NCBI RefSeq assembly: GCF_000336715.1
Contig: NZ_AOMF01000163.1
Coordinates: forward strand, 95,770 to 159,769
Direction of reading: 5' to 3'
DNA length: 64,000 bases
Source: Halococcus thailandensis JCM 13552
Lineage (GTDB): Archaea; Halobacteriota; Halobacteria; Halobacteriales; Halococcaceae
In this document: piece by piece, positions 1 through 9,146 of the stretch
Layout: every line of letters starts with the position of its first letter
Numbering within the stretch: position 1 is the stretch's first letter
Position numbers and translations under genes: made by a program
Notes under the pieces: model-generated
Database searches by the model: none
What the model was told of the DNA's origin: nothing
Seen by the model: only the letters and a program-made list of their open reading frames with translations

Positions 1-703
1 CGCGGTAGGCCGGAACCTCGATGCGCTCGGGCGGGCCGTCGATCGAGAGCTCCGACGGCGGCCGACGGCCGATGGCGAGCCAGGAGAGCGAGTCGGCCAT
101 CCCGTCGAACGCCGAGACGAGCGACGCGAGCGACTGCGTACCGGGTTCGTCGACGTGATCGAACGCGACGAGCAGCCGGCGATCGTCCGCCAGCGTCTCG
201 GCCAGCCGCGAGCGGAGCGTATCCGTCCCGACGCCGTGTTTCGGCACCGATTCGTCGAGCATCCCGTCGAGCATCGTCTGATAGAGGCCGAACTCGCTGC
301 TCGCGTGGCGCGTGTCGACATAGACGAGCGACGGTGCCGCGTTCGTCCCGCCGCGGGTCGAGGTGTGAATCACCGAACCGGAACGCGTCCCCACACGACG
401 GAGTTGGTCGAGCAACGCGGTGGCGACGGCCGATTTTCCGCTCCCGGACGGCCCCCAGACGTAGGCGTTGGGCGGGAGACGGCCGTCGAACACCGGATCG
501 ACGTAGTCGAGCAGGCGTTCGAGCACCGTCCCCCGGTTGGTCGGTTCGTCGACGTGGGCGATGGGGCTGATCGCGTGGTAGTCGAGCACGACCCGCGTCT
601 CCCCGACCGATTCCCGTCGCCGTCGGATGCGAGCAGCGAGGTCCACGGTTATCGACCGTGCCGGCGCGGCCGTCGACCGCCGATCGACCGAACTCGTCGC
701 CAT
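1..703 (-). CDS. Orc1/Cdc6-like AAA+ ATPase, N-terminal part (runs off the left edge)
   Basis: About 234 residues are visible in an open minus-strand frame with no stop before the window edge. A Walker A motif GPSGSGKS lies about 85 residues in, preceded by a segment reading NRGTVLERLLDYVDPVFDG that resembles haloarchaeal Cdc6/Orc1-family ATPases; a Walker B-like LLVAFDHVDE follows. Such proteins bind ATP and often DNA at origins, but many haloarchaeal paralogues are not replication initiators. I chose ATG 703; an in-frame ATG at 787 would add 28 Arg/Ser-rich residues and cannot be excluded because neither start has a clear TATA box. No origin-like G-rich repeats were seen upstream. The C-terminal winged-helix domain is outside the window, so origin binding cannot be judged. 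Confidence 0.7.
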   Translation of the reverse strand, partial: MATSSVDRRSTAAPARSITVDLAARIRRRRESVGETRVVLDYHAISPIAHVDEPTNRGTVLERLLDYVDPVFDGRLPPNAYVWGPSGSGKSAVATALLDQLRRVGTRSGSVIHTSTRGGTNAAPSLVYVDTRHASSEFGLYQTMLDGMLDESVPKHGVGTDTLRSRLAETLADDRRLLVAFDHVDEPGTQSLASLVSAFDGMADSLSWLAIGRRPPSELSIDGPPERIEVPAYR

Positions 704-840
704 CGACGCCGTTCCTCGCCGTCCGACCCCTTCCCGTTCTCCCGTTCGCTGTCTGTTACTACTGACACGTGTTCGGCCGTAAATCATTGTATGCGGTGAT
801 AAGCCTTGTGCGGACGGTGACGACCACCGCCGCTCTCCGG

Positions 841-868
841 CGATCGGTCAGGAGAACCGGACCGATCG
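841..868. promoter_or_regulatory. Perfect 9-bp inverted repeat between orc1-like gene and glpA
   Basis: CGATCGGTC at 841-849 and its exact reverse complement GACCGATCG at 860-868 are separated by 10 nt. It lies in the divergent intergenic region, about 65 bp upstream of the glpA TATA box. It could be an operator or a cruciform/hairpin; the function is inferred from position only. Confidence 0.35.
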
Positions 869-932
869 CTCGGTTCGTCCACCGCCGCTTCCCCTTGGAT
901 GGTCGTTATCTACGGCCACTAACCCCCCACCG

Positions 933-942
933 ATAAAATAAA
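933..942 (+). promoter_or_regulatory. TATA box of the glpABC operon
   Basis: The A/T run ATAAAATAAA is centred about 35 bp upstream of the glpA ATG (973). With the usual archaeal 26-27 bp spacing, transcription would begin near 965, giving a very short leader. Confidence 0.55.
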
Positions 943-972
943 GCGTGTGGAGCCTCATGCACACACGGACAG

Positions 973-2727
973 ATGGCAACCGAAACCGAGGCGCTCGTCA
1001 TCGGCGGCGGCTCGACGGGCTGTGGTATCGCGCGCGATCTCGCGCTGCGTGGCGTCGACACCACGCTCGTCGAGCGCGGCAATCTCACCCACGGGACGAC
1101 GGGCCGGATGCACGGACTGCTCCACAGCGGCGGGCGATACGCGGTCTCGGATCAGGAGAGCGCCGCCGAATGCATCGCGGAGAGCCGCGTTCTCCGGGAG
1201 ATCGCGAGCCACTGCGTCGAGATGACCGGCGGGCTGTTCGTCCAGCTGCCCGCCGACGACGACGAGTATTTCGAGGAGAAGCTCGCGGGCTGTCGCGACT
1301 GTGACATTCCGGCCGAGGTGATCTCGGGTGAAGAAGCCCGGGAGATCGAGCCGTATCTCACTCGTGACGTCGAGCGCGCGATCCGGGTGCCCGACGGGGC
1401 CATCGACCCGTTCAGACTCTGCGTCGCGAACGCCGCCGACGCCGAGGAACACGGCGCGCGCATCGAGACCCACGCCGAGGTCACGGATGTGCTCGTCGAG
1501 GACGACCAGGTGAAGGGCGTCGAGATACGCCACGAGAGCGGTCCCGGCAAGCGCTCACACCACGAGCCGGGCACGACCGAGCGCATCGAGGCCGACCACG
1601 TGGTGAACGCGACCGGCGCGTGGGCCGGCGAACTGGGCGCGATGGCGGGCGTCGATGTCGAGGTCCGCCCCTCGAAGGGTGTGATGACCGTGATGAACAC
1701 GCGCCAGGTCGATACGGTCGTCAACCGCTGTCGGCCGAAGGGCGACGCCGACATCATCGTCCCCCACGAGACAGCCTGCATCCTCGGAACCACGGATGTG
1801 GAGGTCGAGGACCCCGACGATTACCCCGAAGAGCAGTGGGAGGTCGACATGATGATCGACACCCTCTCGGAACTCGTGCCGATCCTGGGCGAGGCCCGCA
1901 CCATCCGCTCGTTCTGGGGCGTGCGCCCGCTCTACGAACCACCCGACACCGGCACGACCGATCCGACCGACATCACGCGGCAGTTCTTCCTGCTCGATCA
2001 CGCCGATCGCGACAGTCTGGCCGGGATGACGTCGATCGTGGGCGGCAAACTCACGACCTACCGACTGATGGCCGAACAGATCACGGATCACGTCTGCGAG
2101 AAACTCGGCGTCGAAGGGAGCTGTCGCACCGCCGAGCAACCTCTTCCGGGGAGCGAAGATTTCTCCGTGCTCCGAGACTACATGGAGGAGTTCGGCCTGC
2201 GCTCGCCGATCGGCCGTCGGAGCACCGAACGACTGGGGAGCAAGGCCGACGAGGTGCTGAAAACCGACGATCCAAACCCGGTGGTCTGCACCTGTGAGGC
2301 GGTCACGCGCGCGGAACTCGACCACGCCATCGCGGATGCGGGCACCGATCTGAACGCCACGCGCATCCGCACCCGTGCCTCGATGGGCAACTGCCAGGGT
2401 GGGTTCTGTGCCCATCGGATCGCCGCACTGCTCCATCCCGAATACGACGAGGCGACGACGAGAACCGCGCTCGACGAACTGTACGAGGAGCGCTGGAAGG
2501 GCCAGCGCCACGCGCTCTGGGGCGAACAGCTCTCGCAGGCGATGCTCAACCACGCGCTCCACGCGACCACGATGAACCGCGATCGCTATCCGGCGGCGTC
2601 GGACGACGGGATCGAGTACGACCGCTTCGACGCGGGACCGCCCACGCCGGAGGCGGCGGCCGACGGCGGTCGCCGTGATGATGCACACGAGAGAGCCGAC
2701 AGCAGGGAGGACGACCATGGCGATTGA
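973..2727 (+). CDS. glpA: Anaerobic glycerol-3-phosphate dehydrogenase subunit A (FAD catalytic subunit)
   Basis: This 584-residue protein oxidises sn-glycerol 3-phosphate to dihydroxyacetone phosphate and passes electrons through GlpB/GlpC to the quinone pool. The N-terminus carries the FAD-binding motif GGGSTGCG (residues 11-18) of the DAO superfamily. Near the C-terminus Cys439, Cys441, Cys474 and Cys479 form a BFD-like [2Fe-2S] site, and a roughly 100-residue acidic tail follows. It overlaps glpB by 11 nt and heads the glpABC operon. In haloarchaea this enzyme is the main route from glycerol, a common carbon source in salt lakes. No glycerol kinase gene (glpK) lies in the window, so the kinase must be elsewhere. 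ATG 973 is preferred over in-frame alternatives because it directly starts the Rossmann strand. Confidence 0.93.
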   Translation: MATETEALVIGGGSTGCGIARDLALRGVDTTLVERGNLTHGTTGRMHGLLHSGGRYAVSDQESAAECIAESRVLREIASHCVEMTGGLFVQLPADDDEYFEEKLAGCRDCDIPAEVISGEEAREIEPYLTRDVERAIRVPDGAIDPFRLCVANAADAEEHGARIETHAEVTDVLVEDDQVKGVEIRHESGPGKRSHHEPGTTERIEADHVVNATGAWAGELGAMAGVDVEVRPSKGVMTVMNTRQVDTVVNRCRPKGDADIIVPHETACILGTTDVEVEDPDDYPEEQWEVDMMIDTLSELVPILGEARTIRSFWGVRPLYEPPDTGTTDPTDITRQFFLLDHADRDSLAGMTSIVGGKLTTYRLMAEQITDHVCEKLGVEGSCRTAEQPLPGSEDFSVLRDYMEEFGLRSPIGRRSTERLGSKADEVLKTDDPNPVVCTCEAVTRAELDHAIADAGTDLNATRIRTRASMGNCQGGFCAHRIAALLHPEYDEATTRTALDELYEERWKGQRHALWGEQLSQAMLNHALHATTMNRDRYPAASDDGIEYDRFDAGPPTPEAAADGGRRDDAHERADSREDDHGD

Positions 2728-3994
2728 GGACGACGTCTGCGTGATCGGCGGTGGGCTCGCCGGCATGACGGCCGCGCTTCGAGCAGCGCGTGAGGGGGCG
2801 CGAGTGCGACTGCTTTCACACAAGAAGAGTACGCTCCGGCACGCGAGCGGGCTCGTCGATATTCTTGGCTACGACGACGACGAACTCGTCGCCAATCCGT
2901 TCGACGCACTCGCTTCCCTCCCCGAAAGCCATCCCTACCGGCGGGTCGGCGGCGATGCCGTCCGAGCGGGACTGTCCCTGTTCGACGACGTAACCGGCGA
3001 CGCCTATCGAGGCAACCACACCGACGCGAACGCGCTCGTGGCGACCCACGGCGGAACGGTGAAACCGACCGCGCGCTACCCGACGCGCGTAGCCCCGGGG
3101 CTGGCGAGCCAGGATCGAAAGACGCTGCTCGTGGGGTTCGATTCGCTGACCGCCTTCGATGCGCCGCTCGCGGCCGACCACCTCGCTGCCGCCGGCGTTC
3201 CGGGAACGACGCGCGGCGTCACCGTCGGGTTCCCCGGCGATTTCAGGGCCGACTCGCGCGTGACGCGCTTCGCCCGCGCACTCGACGATGACGAGACCGT
3301 CGAAATCGCGAACGGATCGATGCCGGTGCGGCGCGCGCTCGCGCGAGCGGTCGAATCCCATCTTGGGGGTGCTGAACGGGTCGGCTTTCCGGCAGTGCTC
3401 GGTGAGGAGGAATCAGGGGCAGTCCGCGAAGCGCTCGAATCGTCTCTCGGGGTCGACGTCTTCGAGGTGCCGATGGGACCGCCGAGCCTGCTCGGATTGG
3501 GGCTCGAAGCGCTGTTCCAGGAAGCGCTCGACGAGGCGGGCGTGCGACGGACGACCGGTAACCCCGTCGTGGAGTTCGACGCGAGCGACGAACGAATTCG
3601 AAGCGTGTCGACCGACCGTAACGGCCGACCAACGCCGTTCCACGCCGACGAGTTCGTGCTCGCGACAGGGGGATTGGTCGGCAAAGGGATCGACTCGGAT
3701 CGCGAGGAGGTCGTCGAACCGGTCTTCGACTGTTACGTCCCCCATCCCGACGACCGGTACGAGTGGTTCGCCGACGAGGCGTTCGGCGACCATCCGTTCG
3801 CGCGCTTCGGGGTCACGGTGGACGACGATCTGCGACCGCTCGATGCGGACGGACGGACGGAGTACGACAACCTCCGCGCCGCCGGTGGCGTTCTCGGCGG
3901 GGTTGACTTCGCGGCGGAGAAATCGGGCAGCGGCATCTCGCTGGCGACCGGTCACGCGGCCGGCCGTGCGGCGGGCGCGGCGACGAACCAGTGA
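2717..3994 (+). CDS. glpB: Anaerobic glycerol-3-phosphate dehydrogenase subunit B
   Basis: The 425-residue flavoprotein has a Rossmann motif GGGLAG at residues 11-16 right after the start, followed by the Lys/Ser-rich [13 protein letters not shown] segment typical of GlpB. A C-terminal FAD-closing segment reads [16 protein letters not shown]. GlpB binds FMN/FAD and relays electrons between GlpA and GlpC at the membrane face. I start it at ATG 2717; upstream in-frame ATGs at 2675 and after would add an unlikely His/Thr-rich extension inside glpA. It overlaps glpA by 11 nt and ends within the start region of glpC, so translation of the three genes is probably coupled. Confidence 0.9.
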   Translation: MAIEDDVCVIGGGLAGMTAALRAAREGARVRLLSHKKSTLRHASGLVDILGYDDDELVANPFDALASLPESHPYRRVGGDAVRAGLSLFDDVTGDAYRGNHTDANALVATHGGTVKPTARYPTRVAPGLASQDRKTLLVGFDSLTAFDAPLAADHLAAAGVPGTTRGVTVGFPGDFRADSRVTRFARALDDDETVEIANGSMPVRRALARAVESHLGGAERVGFPAVLGEEESGAVREALESSLGVDVFEVPMGPPSLLGLGLEALFQEALDEAGVRRTTGNPVVEFDASDERIRSVSTDRNGRPTPFHADEFVLATGGLVGKGIDSDREEVVEPVFDCYVPHPDDRYEWFADEAFGDHPFARFGVTVDDDLRPLDADGRTEYDNLRAAGGVLGGVDFAAEKSGSGISLATGHAAGRAAGAATNQ

Positions 3995-3999
3995 TACAC

Positions 4000-5361
4000 A
4001 TGAGCGACGCACCAACCCACGACGCCGACGAGTTCGAACCGGTGGACGTCTTCGAGACGACCGAGATGGATCTCCGCCCGGGCGCGGACGACTGTTACAA
4101 GTGTTCGACGTGCGATACATCCTGTCCGGTCGCCGAGGTCGACGACGAGTTCCCCGGCCCGAAGTTCCAGGGACCCGAACAGTGGCGACTCAAGCGCAAG
4201 GAGGACCACGAGATCGACGACTCGATCACCTCCTGTTCGAACTGCATGCGCTGTGACAACGCCTGTCCCTCCTCGGTGCCGCTGAGCCAGATGCACAACA
4301 CCGCCCGCGGCGAGTACGTCGAGAACCAGCGGTTCGGTCGCGAGGCGCTGTCGGCGCTCGCCGACGGCAACCCGCGAGAGGCGCTCGACATCGTCCGTGA
4401 GGGCCAGGACGGACTCGTCGAACGACTCAGAAACCGAATCCTCGCGAACTACCACACGTCGGCGTGGCTCGCCTCCTTCATGCCGAGCGTCGCGAACTTC
4501 GTCATGAACTTCGGGCCGGCGCGCTGGGCGATGGCGAAGACGATGGGCGTGACGAGCGAGCGGGAGTTCCCCGAATTCGCCGATCACACTTTTCGGGAAT
4601 GGTGGGCCGCCCGCGGCGGTGCGCAGGTCGAGAACCCCGACAAGCGGATCGCGTACTTCCACGGCTGTTACTCGAACTTCAACACGCCCGAGGTCGGCAA
4701 GGCGATGGTCAGGGTCTACGAGGAGTTCGGCTACGAGGTGCTCGTCCCGCCACAGAAGTGCTCGGGCACGCCGATGTTCGCCAACGGGATGCTCGGCGAC
4801 GCGCGCCGCCACGCCGAGACCAACGTGAAGAACCTCGCCGCAGCGATCGAGAACGGGGCCGAGATCGTCGCCTCCTGCACCTCCTGTTCGATGGCACTCG
4901 GCCAGGAATACCCCGAACTGTTCGATCTGGACGGTATCGAGGACGTCGCCGCCCACACCTACGAGGGTGTCGAGTATCTCCGCCTGCACGAGGATCTGGA
5001 GGGCGCGCTCGGCGAGGCATCCGTCGAGGGGAGTGAGTTCGCCTACCACGCACCGTGTCACGCCCGCAACCAGGGGCTCGACACGCAGGCCGTCGAACTG
5101 TTCTCGGACCTCGACGGCGTCGCCATCGAGGACGTCGGCGACTCCTGTTCGGGGATTTCGGGCACATACGGCTGGAAAGAGGAGAAGTACGACTACTCGA
5201 TGGAGATCGGCGAGGAGATGTTCGAACACATGGAGCACGCCGCCGGCGAGACCGGGATGACCGAGTGTCCGACCTGCGCGATGCAGATGGAACACGGCAC
5301 CGGCTACGAGATCCGCCACCCGCTCGAACTGCTCGAAGAGGCGCTGGTCGCGGGTTCGTAA
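4000..5361 (+). CDS. glpC: Anaerobic glycerol-3-phosphate dehydrogenase subunit C (Fe-S, membrane-linked)
   Basis: The 453-residue protein has two 4Fe-4S ferredoxin motifs: Cys32, 35, 38, 42 and Cys79, 82, 85, 89. Two CCG (heterodisulfide reductase-type) domains follow, seen as YFHGCYSNFN...KCSGTP around 220-262 and APCHARNQGL...DSCSGISGTYG around 350-390. It accepts electrons from GlpAB and delivers them to menaquinone. ATG 4000 is used; a GTG at 3991 overlaps the glpB stop (GTGA) and could be the true start, adding three residues. No predicted transmembrane segment is obvious, so membrane attachment is probably peripheral, as in bacterial GlpC. Confidence 0.9.
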   Translation: MSDAPTHDADEFEPVDVFETTEMDLRPGADDCYKCSTCDTSCPVAEVDDEFPGPKFQGPEQWRLKRKEDHEIDDSITSCSNCMRCDNACPSSVPLSQMHNTARGEYVENQRFGREALSALADGNPREALDIVREGQDGLVERLRNRILANYHTSAWLASFMPSVANFVMNFGPARWAMAKTMGVTSEREFPEFADHTFREWWAARGGAQVENPDKRIAYFHGCYSNFNTPEVGKAMVRVYEEFGYEVLVPPQKCSGTPMFANGMLGDARRHAETNVKNLAAAIENGAEIVASCTSCSMALGQEYPELFDLDGIEDVAAHTYEGVEYLRLHEDLEGALGEASVEGSEFAYHAPCHARNQGLDTQAVELFSDLDGVAIEDVGDSCSGISGTYGWKEEKYDYSMEIGEEMFEHMEHAAGETGMTECPTCAMQMEHGTGYEIRHPLELLEEALVAGS

Positions 5362-5585
5362 CGTCAGTACGGTCGCCCACACCGGCTCCCGTCGCCGTTC
5401 GGAGTGGCTACCGGCACCGATCCGCGTCGAGAACGTCGACAACGGTTCAGTTCGCACCCGCACGCGACACCGATCCGATCGGGGTGGTGAGCGCGCCGAT
5501 CGCTGCCGATCGCTGATCGACTGACGACAAAAATCGCGTTCGGGGATCGGGAGGACGGAAGGGTCAGTTTCGAGCGCTGTGGATT

Positions 5586-6965
5586 TCAGTCCTCGTTCAC
5601 GACCCCTCCGTCGCCCGAGATGGACGCGTCGGCCTCGGCGGGCGGTTCGGGTTCGGTGTCGGTGCTGCCCGATTCGGGGATGACGATGTTGAGCAGCAGT
5701 GCGCTGATGCCGCCCATGATCAGTCCCGAGCCGAGCACCGTCTGGAACAGTTCGGGGAAGTTCGCGATGGCGTCCGGCCGGATCTCGACGGCCAGTCCGA
5801 GCGCGATCGAGACCGCCATGATGGTCGTGTTCCGGTGGTTGAGATCGACCTCGCGGTCGATGATGGTGACGCCACTCGAGAAGATCGTCGCGAACAGGAT
5901 GAGTGCGCCGCCGCCGAGCACGGCGTCGGGCATCGCGGTGACGAGCGCAGCGACCTTCGGGACGAAGCCGGCGACGATCAGCAGTCCGCCGCCGATGGCG
6001 ACGACGTACCGGCTGAGAACGCCCGTGAAGTTGATCACACCGACGTTCTGCGAGAACGAGGTGTTCGGGAAGGCGCTGAAGACGGCCGCGATCGCGCTCA
6101 TGATACCGTCGGCGAACAGTCCGCCGCGGATCTCGTCGCGCGTCGGTTCACGGTTCGCCGCGGCGACGATGCCGGTCATGTCGCCGATCGTCTCGACCGC
6201 CGTGACGGCGTAGAGGAAGGCGATCGTGATGATGGCGCTCGGCTCGAAGGCGATGCCGAACTCGAGCGGCGTCGGGATCGCGATCCAGCCGGCCTGGGCG
6301 ACCGCCGAGAAGTCGGCGACGCCGAGGACGATGGCGGCGATGTAGCCGACGAGAATGCCGACGAACACGCTCGTGATCCGAAGGAAGCCAGTGAAGAACT
6401 GGTTCAGCCCGAGCGTGACGAAGAACACGAGCGAGGCGAGCCCGATGTTCATCAGCGAGCCGTAGTCGGCGGCACCCGCACCGCCGGCGGCGTAGTCCAT
6501 CCCGACCGGGATGAGCGTCAGCCCGATCAGCATGACGACGATCCCGCTCACCAGCGGCGGGAAGAACCGGTCGATGTAGTCGTACGAGAAACCGATCCCG
6601 ATCTCGACGAACGCGCCGACGAGGCAGGCACCGAACACCGCCGGTAAGCCGAACTGCGTGCTGATGGCGACGAGCGGGCCGACGAACGCGAAACTCGTCC
6701 CCATCATCACGGGGAGGTTCGAGCCGACGGGTCCGACGGTGAACACCTGGACGAGCGTCGCCACGCCCGCGACGAGCAGCGCCATTTGGACCAGGAACGT
6801 GGTTCTGCCGGTCGCGAGCCCGACGGCACCCGCGATGATCAGTGGCGGTGCGACGTTCCCGAGGAACATCGCGAACACGTGCTGGAGACCGAGCGGGAGC
6901 GCCTCGGGGAGTGGCGGCTTGTCGTCTATATCGTACTGTATGTGATCAGCGGATTCTTGTGACAT
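5586..6965 (-). CDS. NCS2-family uracil/xanthine permease
   Basis: This is a 459-residue, very hydrophobic protein with roughly 14 membrane segments. The Q-H motif (LQHVFAMFLGNVAPPLI, cut here to its core) lies in the first helix. The conserved AVETIGDMTGI helix and the NTSFSQNVGVINFTGV segment mark the substrate/cation site of the NCS2 (nucleobase:cation symporter-2) family. It imports uracil, xanthine or a related base; the exact base cannot be read from sequence. The acidic C-terminal tail is typical of haloarchaea. It is divergent from a formamidase gene, suggesting a shared role in scavenging nitrogen from bases or amides, which is inference. A 12-bp palindrome overlaps its TATA position. 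Confidence 0.88.
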   Translation of the reverse strand: MSQESADHIQYDIDDKPPLPEALPLGLQHVFAMFLGNVAPPLIIAGAVGLATGRTTFLVQMALLVAGVATLVQVFTVGPVGSNLPVMMGTSFAFVGPLVAISTQFGLPAVFGACLVGAFVEIGIGFSYDYIDRFFPPLVSGIVVMLIGLTLIPVGMDYAAGGAGAADYGSLMNIGLASLVFFVTLGLNQFFTGFLRITSVFVGILVGYIAAIVLGVADFSAVAQAGWIAIPTPLEFGIAFEPSAIITIAFLYAVTAVETIGDMTGIVAAANREPTRDEIRGGLFADGIMSAIAAVFSAFPNTSFSQNVGVINFTGVLSRYVVAIGGGLLIVAGFVPKVAALVTAMPDAVLGGGALILFATIFSSGVTIIDREVDLNHRNTTIMAVSIALGLAVEIRPDAIANFPELFQTVLGSGLIMGGISALLLNIVIPESGSTDTEPEPPAEADASISGDGGVVNED

Positions 6966-6995
6966 GATACCACGTTGCGCAAGAACAGGTGTGGT

Positions 6996-7007
6996 AACAT
7001 ATATGTT
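6996..7007. promoter_or_regulatory. 12-bp palindrome AACATATATGTT over the permease TATA box
   Basis: A perfect palindrome lies 31-42 bp upstream of the permease ATG (6965, minus strand), exactly where a TATA box is expected for a start site near 6974. A dimeric regulator bound here would compete with TBP. A second AT-rich block (ATATTTATATA, about 7038-7050) lies further up and may be a second promoter element. Confidence 0.5.
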
Positions 7008-7217
7008 GGTTTGAGAAACACACCTCGCATCACTGCATATTTATATACGATTATTATTAATCCTCGATCGGTCGTATGCTCGCAGCGATCTCCGTCGCGT
7101 TTACAATGATGGCCACGATGCGACGTTCTCGGCGAGCAGCTCGACCATACTCCCCCGATCAATCACTGACTATGTGAAAAATGATCTCCGCAATCACTCC
7201 TCGATATCGCTGCTCCC

Positions 7218-7289
7218 ATGCGGATCGACCGACGTAATCGACGTACTGGCAGGTGGTTTTTTGCTCGTCCCTCTCGAACCATTTTGTAA
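7218..7289 (+). other. Possible mini-ORF (23 codons) coupled to the formamidase gene
   Basis: ATG 7218 opens a 23-codon Arg-rich frame whose TAA stop (7287-7289) overlaps the formamidase ATG (7289) as TAATG. Upstream AT-rich sequence near 7174-7186 could be a TATA box, but the spacing is not ideal, and a T6 run at 7257-7262 could equally serve the main gene. This is the weakest of four similar cases in the window. Confidence 0.25.
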
Positions 7290-8203
7290 TGTCACGAACG
7301 ACCGTATCGTACACGGATGACCGCATCTACGAGTTCACGCCGGAGCTCGAACCGGCCGACACCGCTGCGGACGGCGAGTCGCTGACCGTCGAGACGATCG
7401 ACAGCCTGGAAGGGGCGATCCAAAAGGATACCGACCGATTGCAGTCGATCCCGGACGAGGTCAACGCCGCGACCGGCCCCATCGCCGTGGCGGGGGCCAC
7501 GCCGGGCGACGTCCTCCGGGTCGACATCGAGGAGATCCGCGTCACCGAGGACCGTGGCCGCGTCGTCACCGCACCGGCATTCGGCCTCCAGCAGGACGCG
7601 GCCGACATCGAACATCCGTTCACGCGCATGACACCCATCGATGGGGATACCGTCGAGTTCGGGGACGTCTCCGTCCCGATCCAGCCGGTCATCGGAACGA
7701 TCGGGGTCGCGCCGGCCACCGATTCCTACTCGACGCTCGTCCCGCACGATCACGGCGGCAATCTCGATACGACGGATATGACCGCCGGCACGACGGCGTA
7801 CTTTCCGGTCTTCCAGGACGGCGCGATGCTCGCGATGGGTGATGCGAAGGCCGCGATGGCCGACGGGGAGATGTGCGGCACCGGCGTCGAGATCGGGACC
7901 GAGATCGACGTCACCCTCGACGTGGTGTCCGATCCGACCGTCTCGCTCGACCGACCGCTGGTCGAAACCGACACGGCGTGGAAGACGATCGCGAGCGCCG
8001 AAACGATGGAGGTCGCCGCGACGCTCGCCAATCGCGATCTGATGGCGTTGCTCGAAGCCGCGCACGACTGGGAGACGACCGAAGCGTATCTGTTCTCCAG
8101 TCTCGTCGGTGGACTGGAGATCAGCCAGGTCGTCGATCCGCTCGTCACGGTGCGAAACGCCGTTCCGAAGGAGTATCTCGACGATCCGTTCGGCGCTGCG
8201 TAG
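7289..8203 (+). CDS. Acetamidase/formamidase family protein
   Basis: The 304-residue protein matches the FmdA/AmdA family, which hydrolyses formamide or acetamide to ammonia and the acid. Family-type segments are visible: an N-terminal VAVAGATPGDVLRVDIEEI-like strand region near residue 65, a PVIGTIGVAP segment near 130, HDHGGNLDT near 150, and FQDGAMLAMGDAKAAMADGE near 175, which is the conserved core. A start at 7253 would add twelve non-conserved residues, so ATG 7289 is preferred. It is divergent from the NCS2 permease, and the intergenic region is 323 bp and AT-rich. The true amide substrate cannot be told from sequence. Confidence 0.85.
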   Translation: MSRTTVSYTDDRIYEFTPELEPADTAADGESLTVETIDSLEGAIQKDTDRLQSIPDEVNAATGPIAVAGATPGDVLRVDIEEIRVTEDRGRVVTAPAFGLQQDAADIEHPFTRMTPIDGDTVEFGDVSVPIQPVIGTIGVAPATDSYSTLVPHDHGGNLDTTDMTAGTTAYFPVFQDGAMLAMGDAKAAMADGEMCGTGVEIGTEIDVTLDVVSDPTVSLDRPLVETDTAWKTIASAETMEVAATLANRDLMALLEAAHDWETTEAYLFSSLVGGLEISQVVDPLVTVRNAVPKEYLDDPFGAA

Positions 8204-8280
8204 CGTCCGTGCTCCCGATCACGAATCGCTAGGGTGATGAACGCCACGCGCGACGGTCGACGCAAGCACTGAACATCGCC

Positions 8281-9087
8281 ATGCAAGAGCAGCAAGCCGA
8301 ACGGCGGGATGGTCAATCGTGGTGGCGGGTCGGTTGCGTCAGCGTCGTCGCTCTGTGTCTCCTCGGCGCTGGTCTCGCGGCGGCCAGCAGCGGCCCAGCA
8401 GTAGCCGACGGCGGTCCAGCAGCGGCTGCCGACGCACTCACACAGCAACAGCTCCAGCAGTCGACGCCGAACACCGTGACTATCCAAAGCACGGGTGAGG
8501 AGCGCGTCTTCTATACGATCTCGGTCAGCGGCAGCATCGAGCCGGGACCGGGAGCCGATCTCACGGGCGCGGATCGGCCCGATTCGGTCGATGGCGCGAC
8601 GGCGTCCGGCTCGACGGCGCTCAACGGTGTCGACAACTTCACGTTTCGCGGTCGGATCACCGCGCTGAACGTCTCCGGCGGGCCCGCGGAGGTCTCCGTC
8701 AACGGTACGCCGGTCGATCCCGCGTCGTTCCCACAGTCCGCACCGCCGACAACTGCCTCGCCGACGGCGACGCCAACGCGGACGCCGACATCTACACCGA
8801 CGGCTACCGCGACGCCGACGGCGACGCCCACAGCCACCGCGACACCGACAGCAACGTCGACGGCGACACCGACGCTGGACACACCCTCGACGACCACGGC
8901 GACGCCATCCGCAACGCCGACGCCATCGCCGACCACGTCCGAGACGGCGAACGCGACCACACAGCCACAGGGCGAGAGCGGGGGGATACTCGACTGGCTC
9001 GGATCGATCAGTCTGTTCACCATCGCCGGCACGCTGTTGCTCGTCGTGTTCGCGATCCTGGCGCTGGTCGCTCGGTACAACGACTGA
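8281..9087 (+). CDS. Secreted Thr/Pro-rich protein with C-terminal membrane anchor
   Basis: No family is recognised. The 268-residue protein begins with a charged N-terminus and a hydrophobic signal segment (about residues 20-37), then an extracellular domain of about 110 residues. Residues about 151-235 are a low-complexity TATPT/TPTAT tract, a typical O-glycosylation-prone linker. A single hydrophobic helix lies near residues 243-263 with a short basic/acidic tail. This is the architecture of a haloarchaeal cell-surface protein held in the membrane with its sensor or binding domain outside. No PGF-CTERM motif is seen, so processing by archaeosortase is not expected. An 11-codon open frame (8237-8272) lies just upstream. 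Confidence 0.7.
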   Translation: MQEQQAERRDGQSWWRVGCVSVVALCLLGAGLAAASSGPAVADGGPAAAADALTQQQLQQSTPNTVTIQSTGEERVFYTISVSGSIEPGPGADLTGADRPDSVDGATASGSTALNGVDNFTFRGRITALNVSGGPAEVSVNGTPVDPASFPQSAPPTTASPTATPTRTPTSTPTATATPTATPTATATPTATSTATPTLDTPSTTTATPSATPTPSPTTSETANATTQPQGESGGILDWLGSISLFTIAGTLLLVVFAILALVARYND

Positions 9088-9146
9088 ACGCCGCCACAAT
9101 CGCCCTCATCGGCCGAATGCAGTTCGAAAATCCGAGTGTGCGTGCG

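Noticed and set aside
1..972. Replication origin next to the Orc1/Cdc6-like gene
   Set aside because: No repeated origin-recognition boxes or G-rich elements and no AT-rich unwinding element were seen between 704 and 972; only one 9-bp inverted repeat.
1555..2823. 422-codon minus-strand open frame opposite glpA
   Set aside because: Arg/His-rich mirror of glpA third positions with no family resemblance; glpA has a clear function on the plus strand.
8237..8272. 11-codon open frame upstream of the secreted protein, as a further leader peptide
   Set aside because: No TATA box at the right distance, and its stop is eight nt before the main start, so it lacks the tight coupling of the other cases.
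8731..8985. Tandem ACGCCGACG-like DNA repeat
   Set aside because: It codes for the Thr/Pro-rich linker of the secreted protein; the repeat is explained by the low-complexity protein rather than by a CRISPR or satellite.
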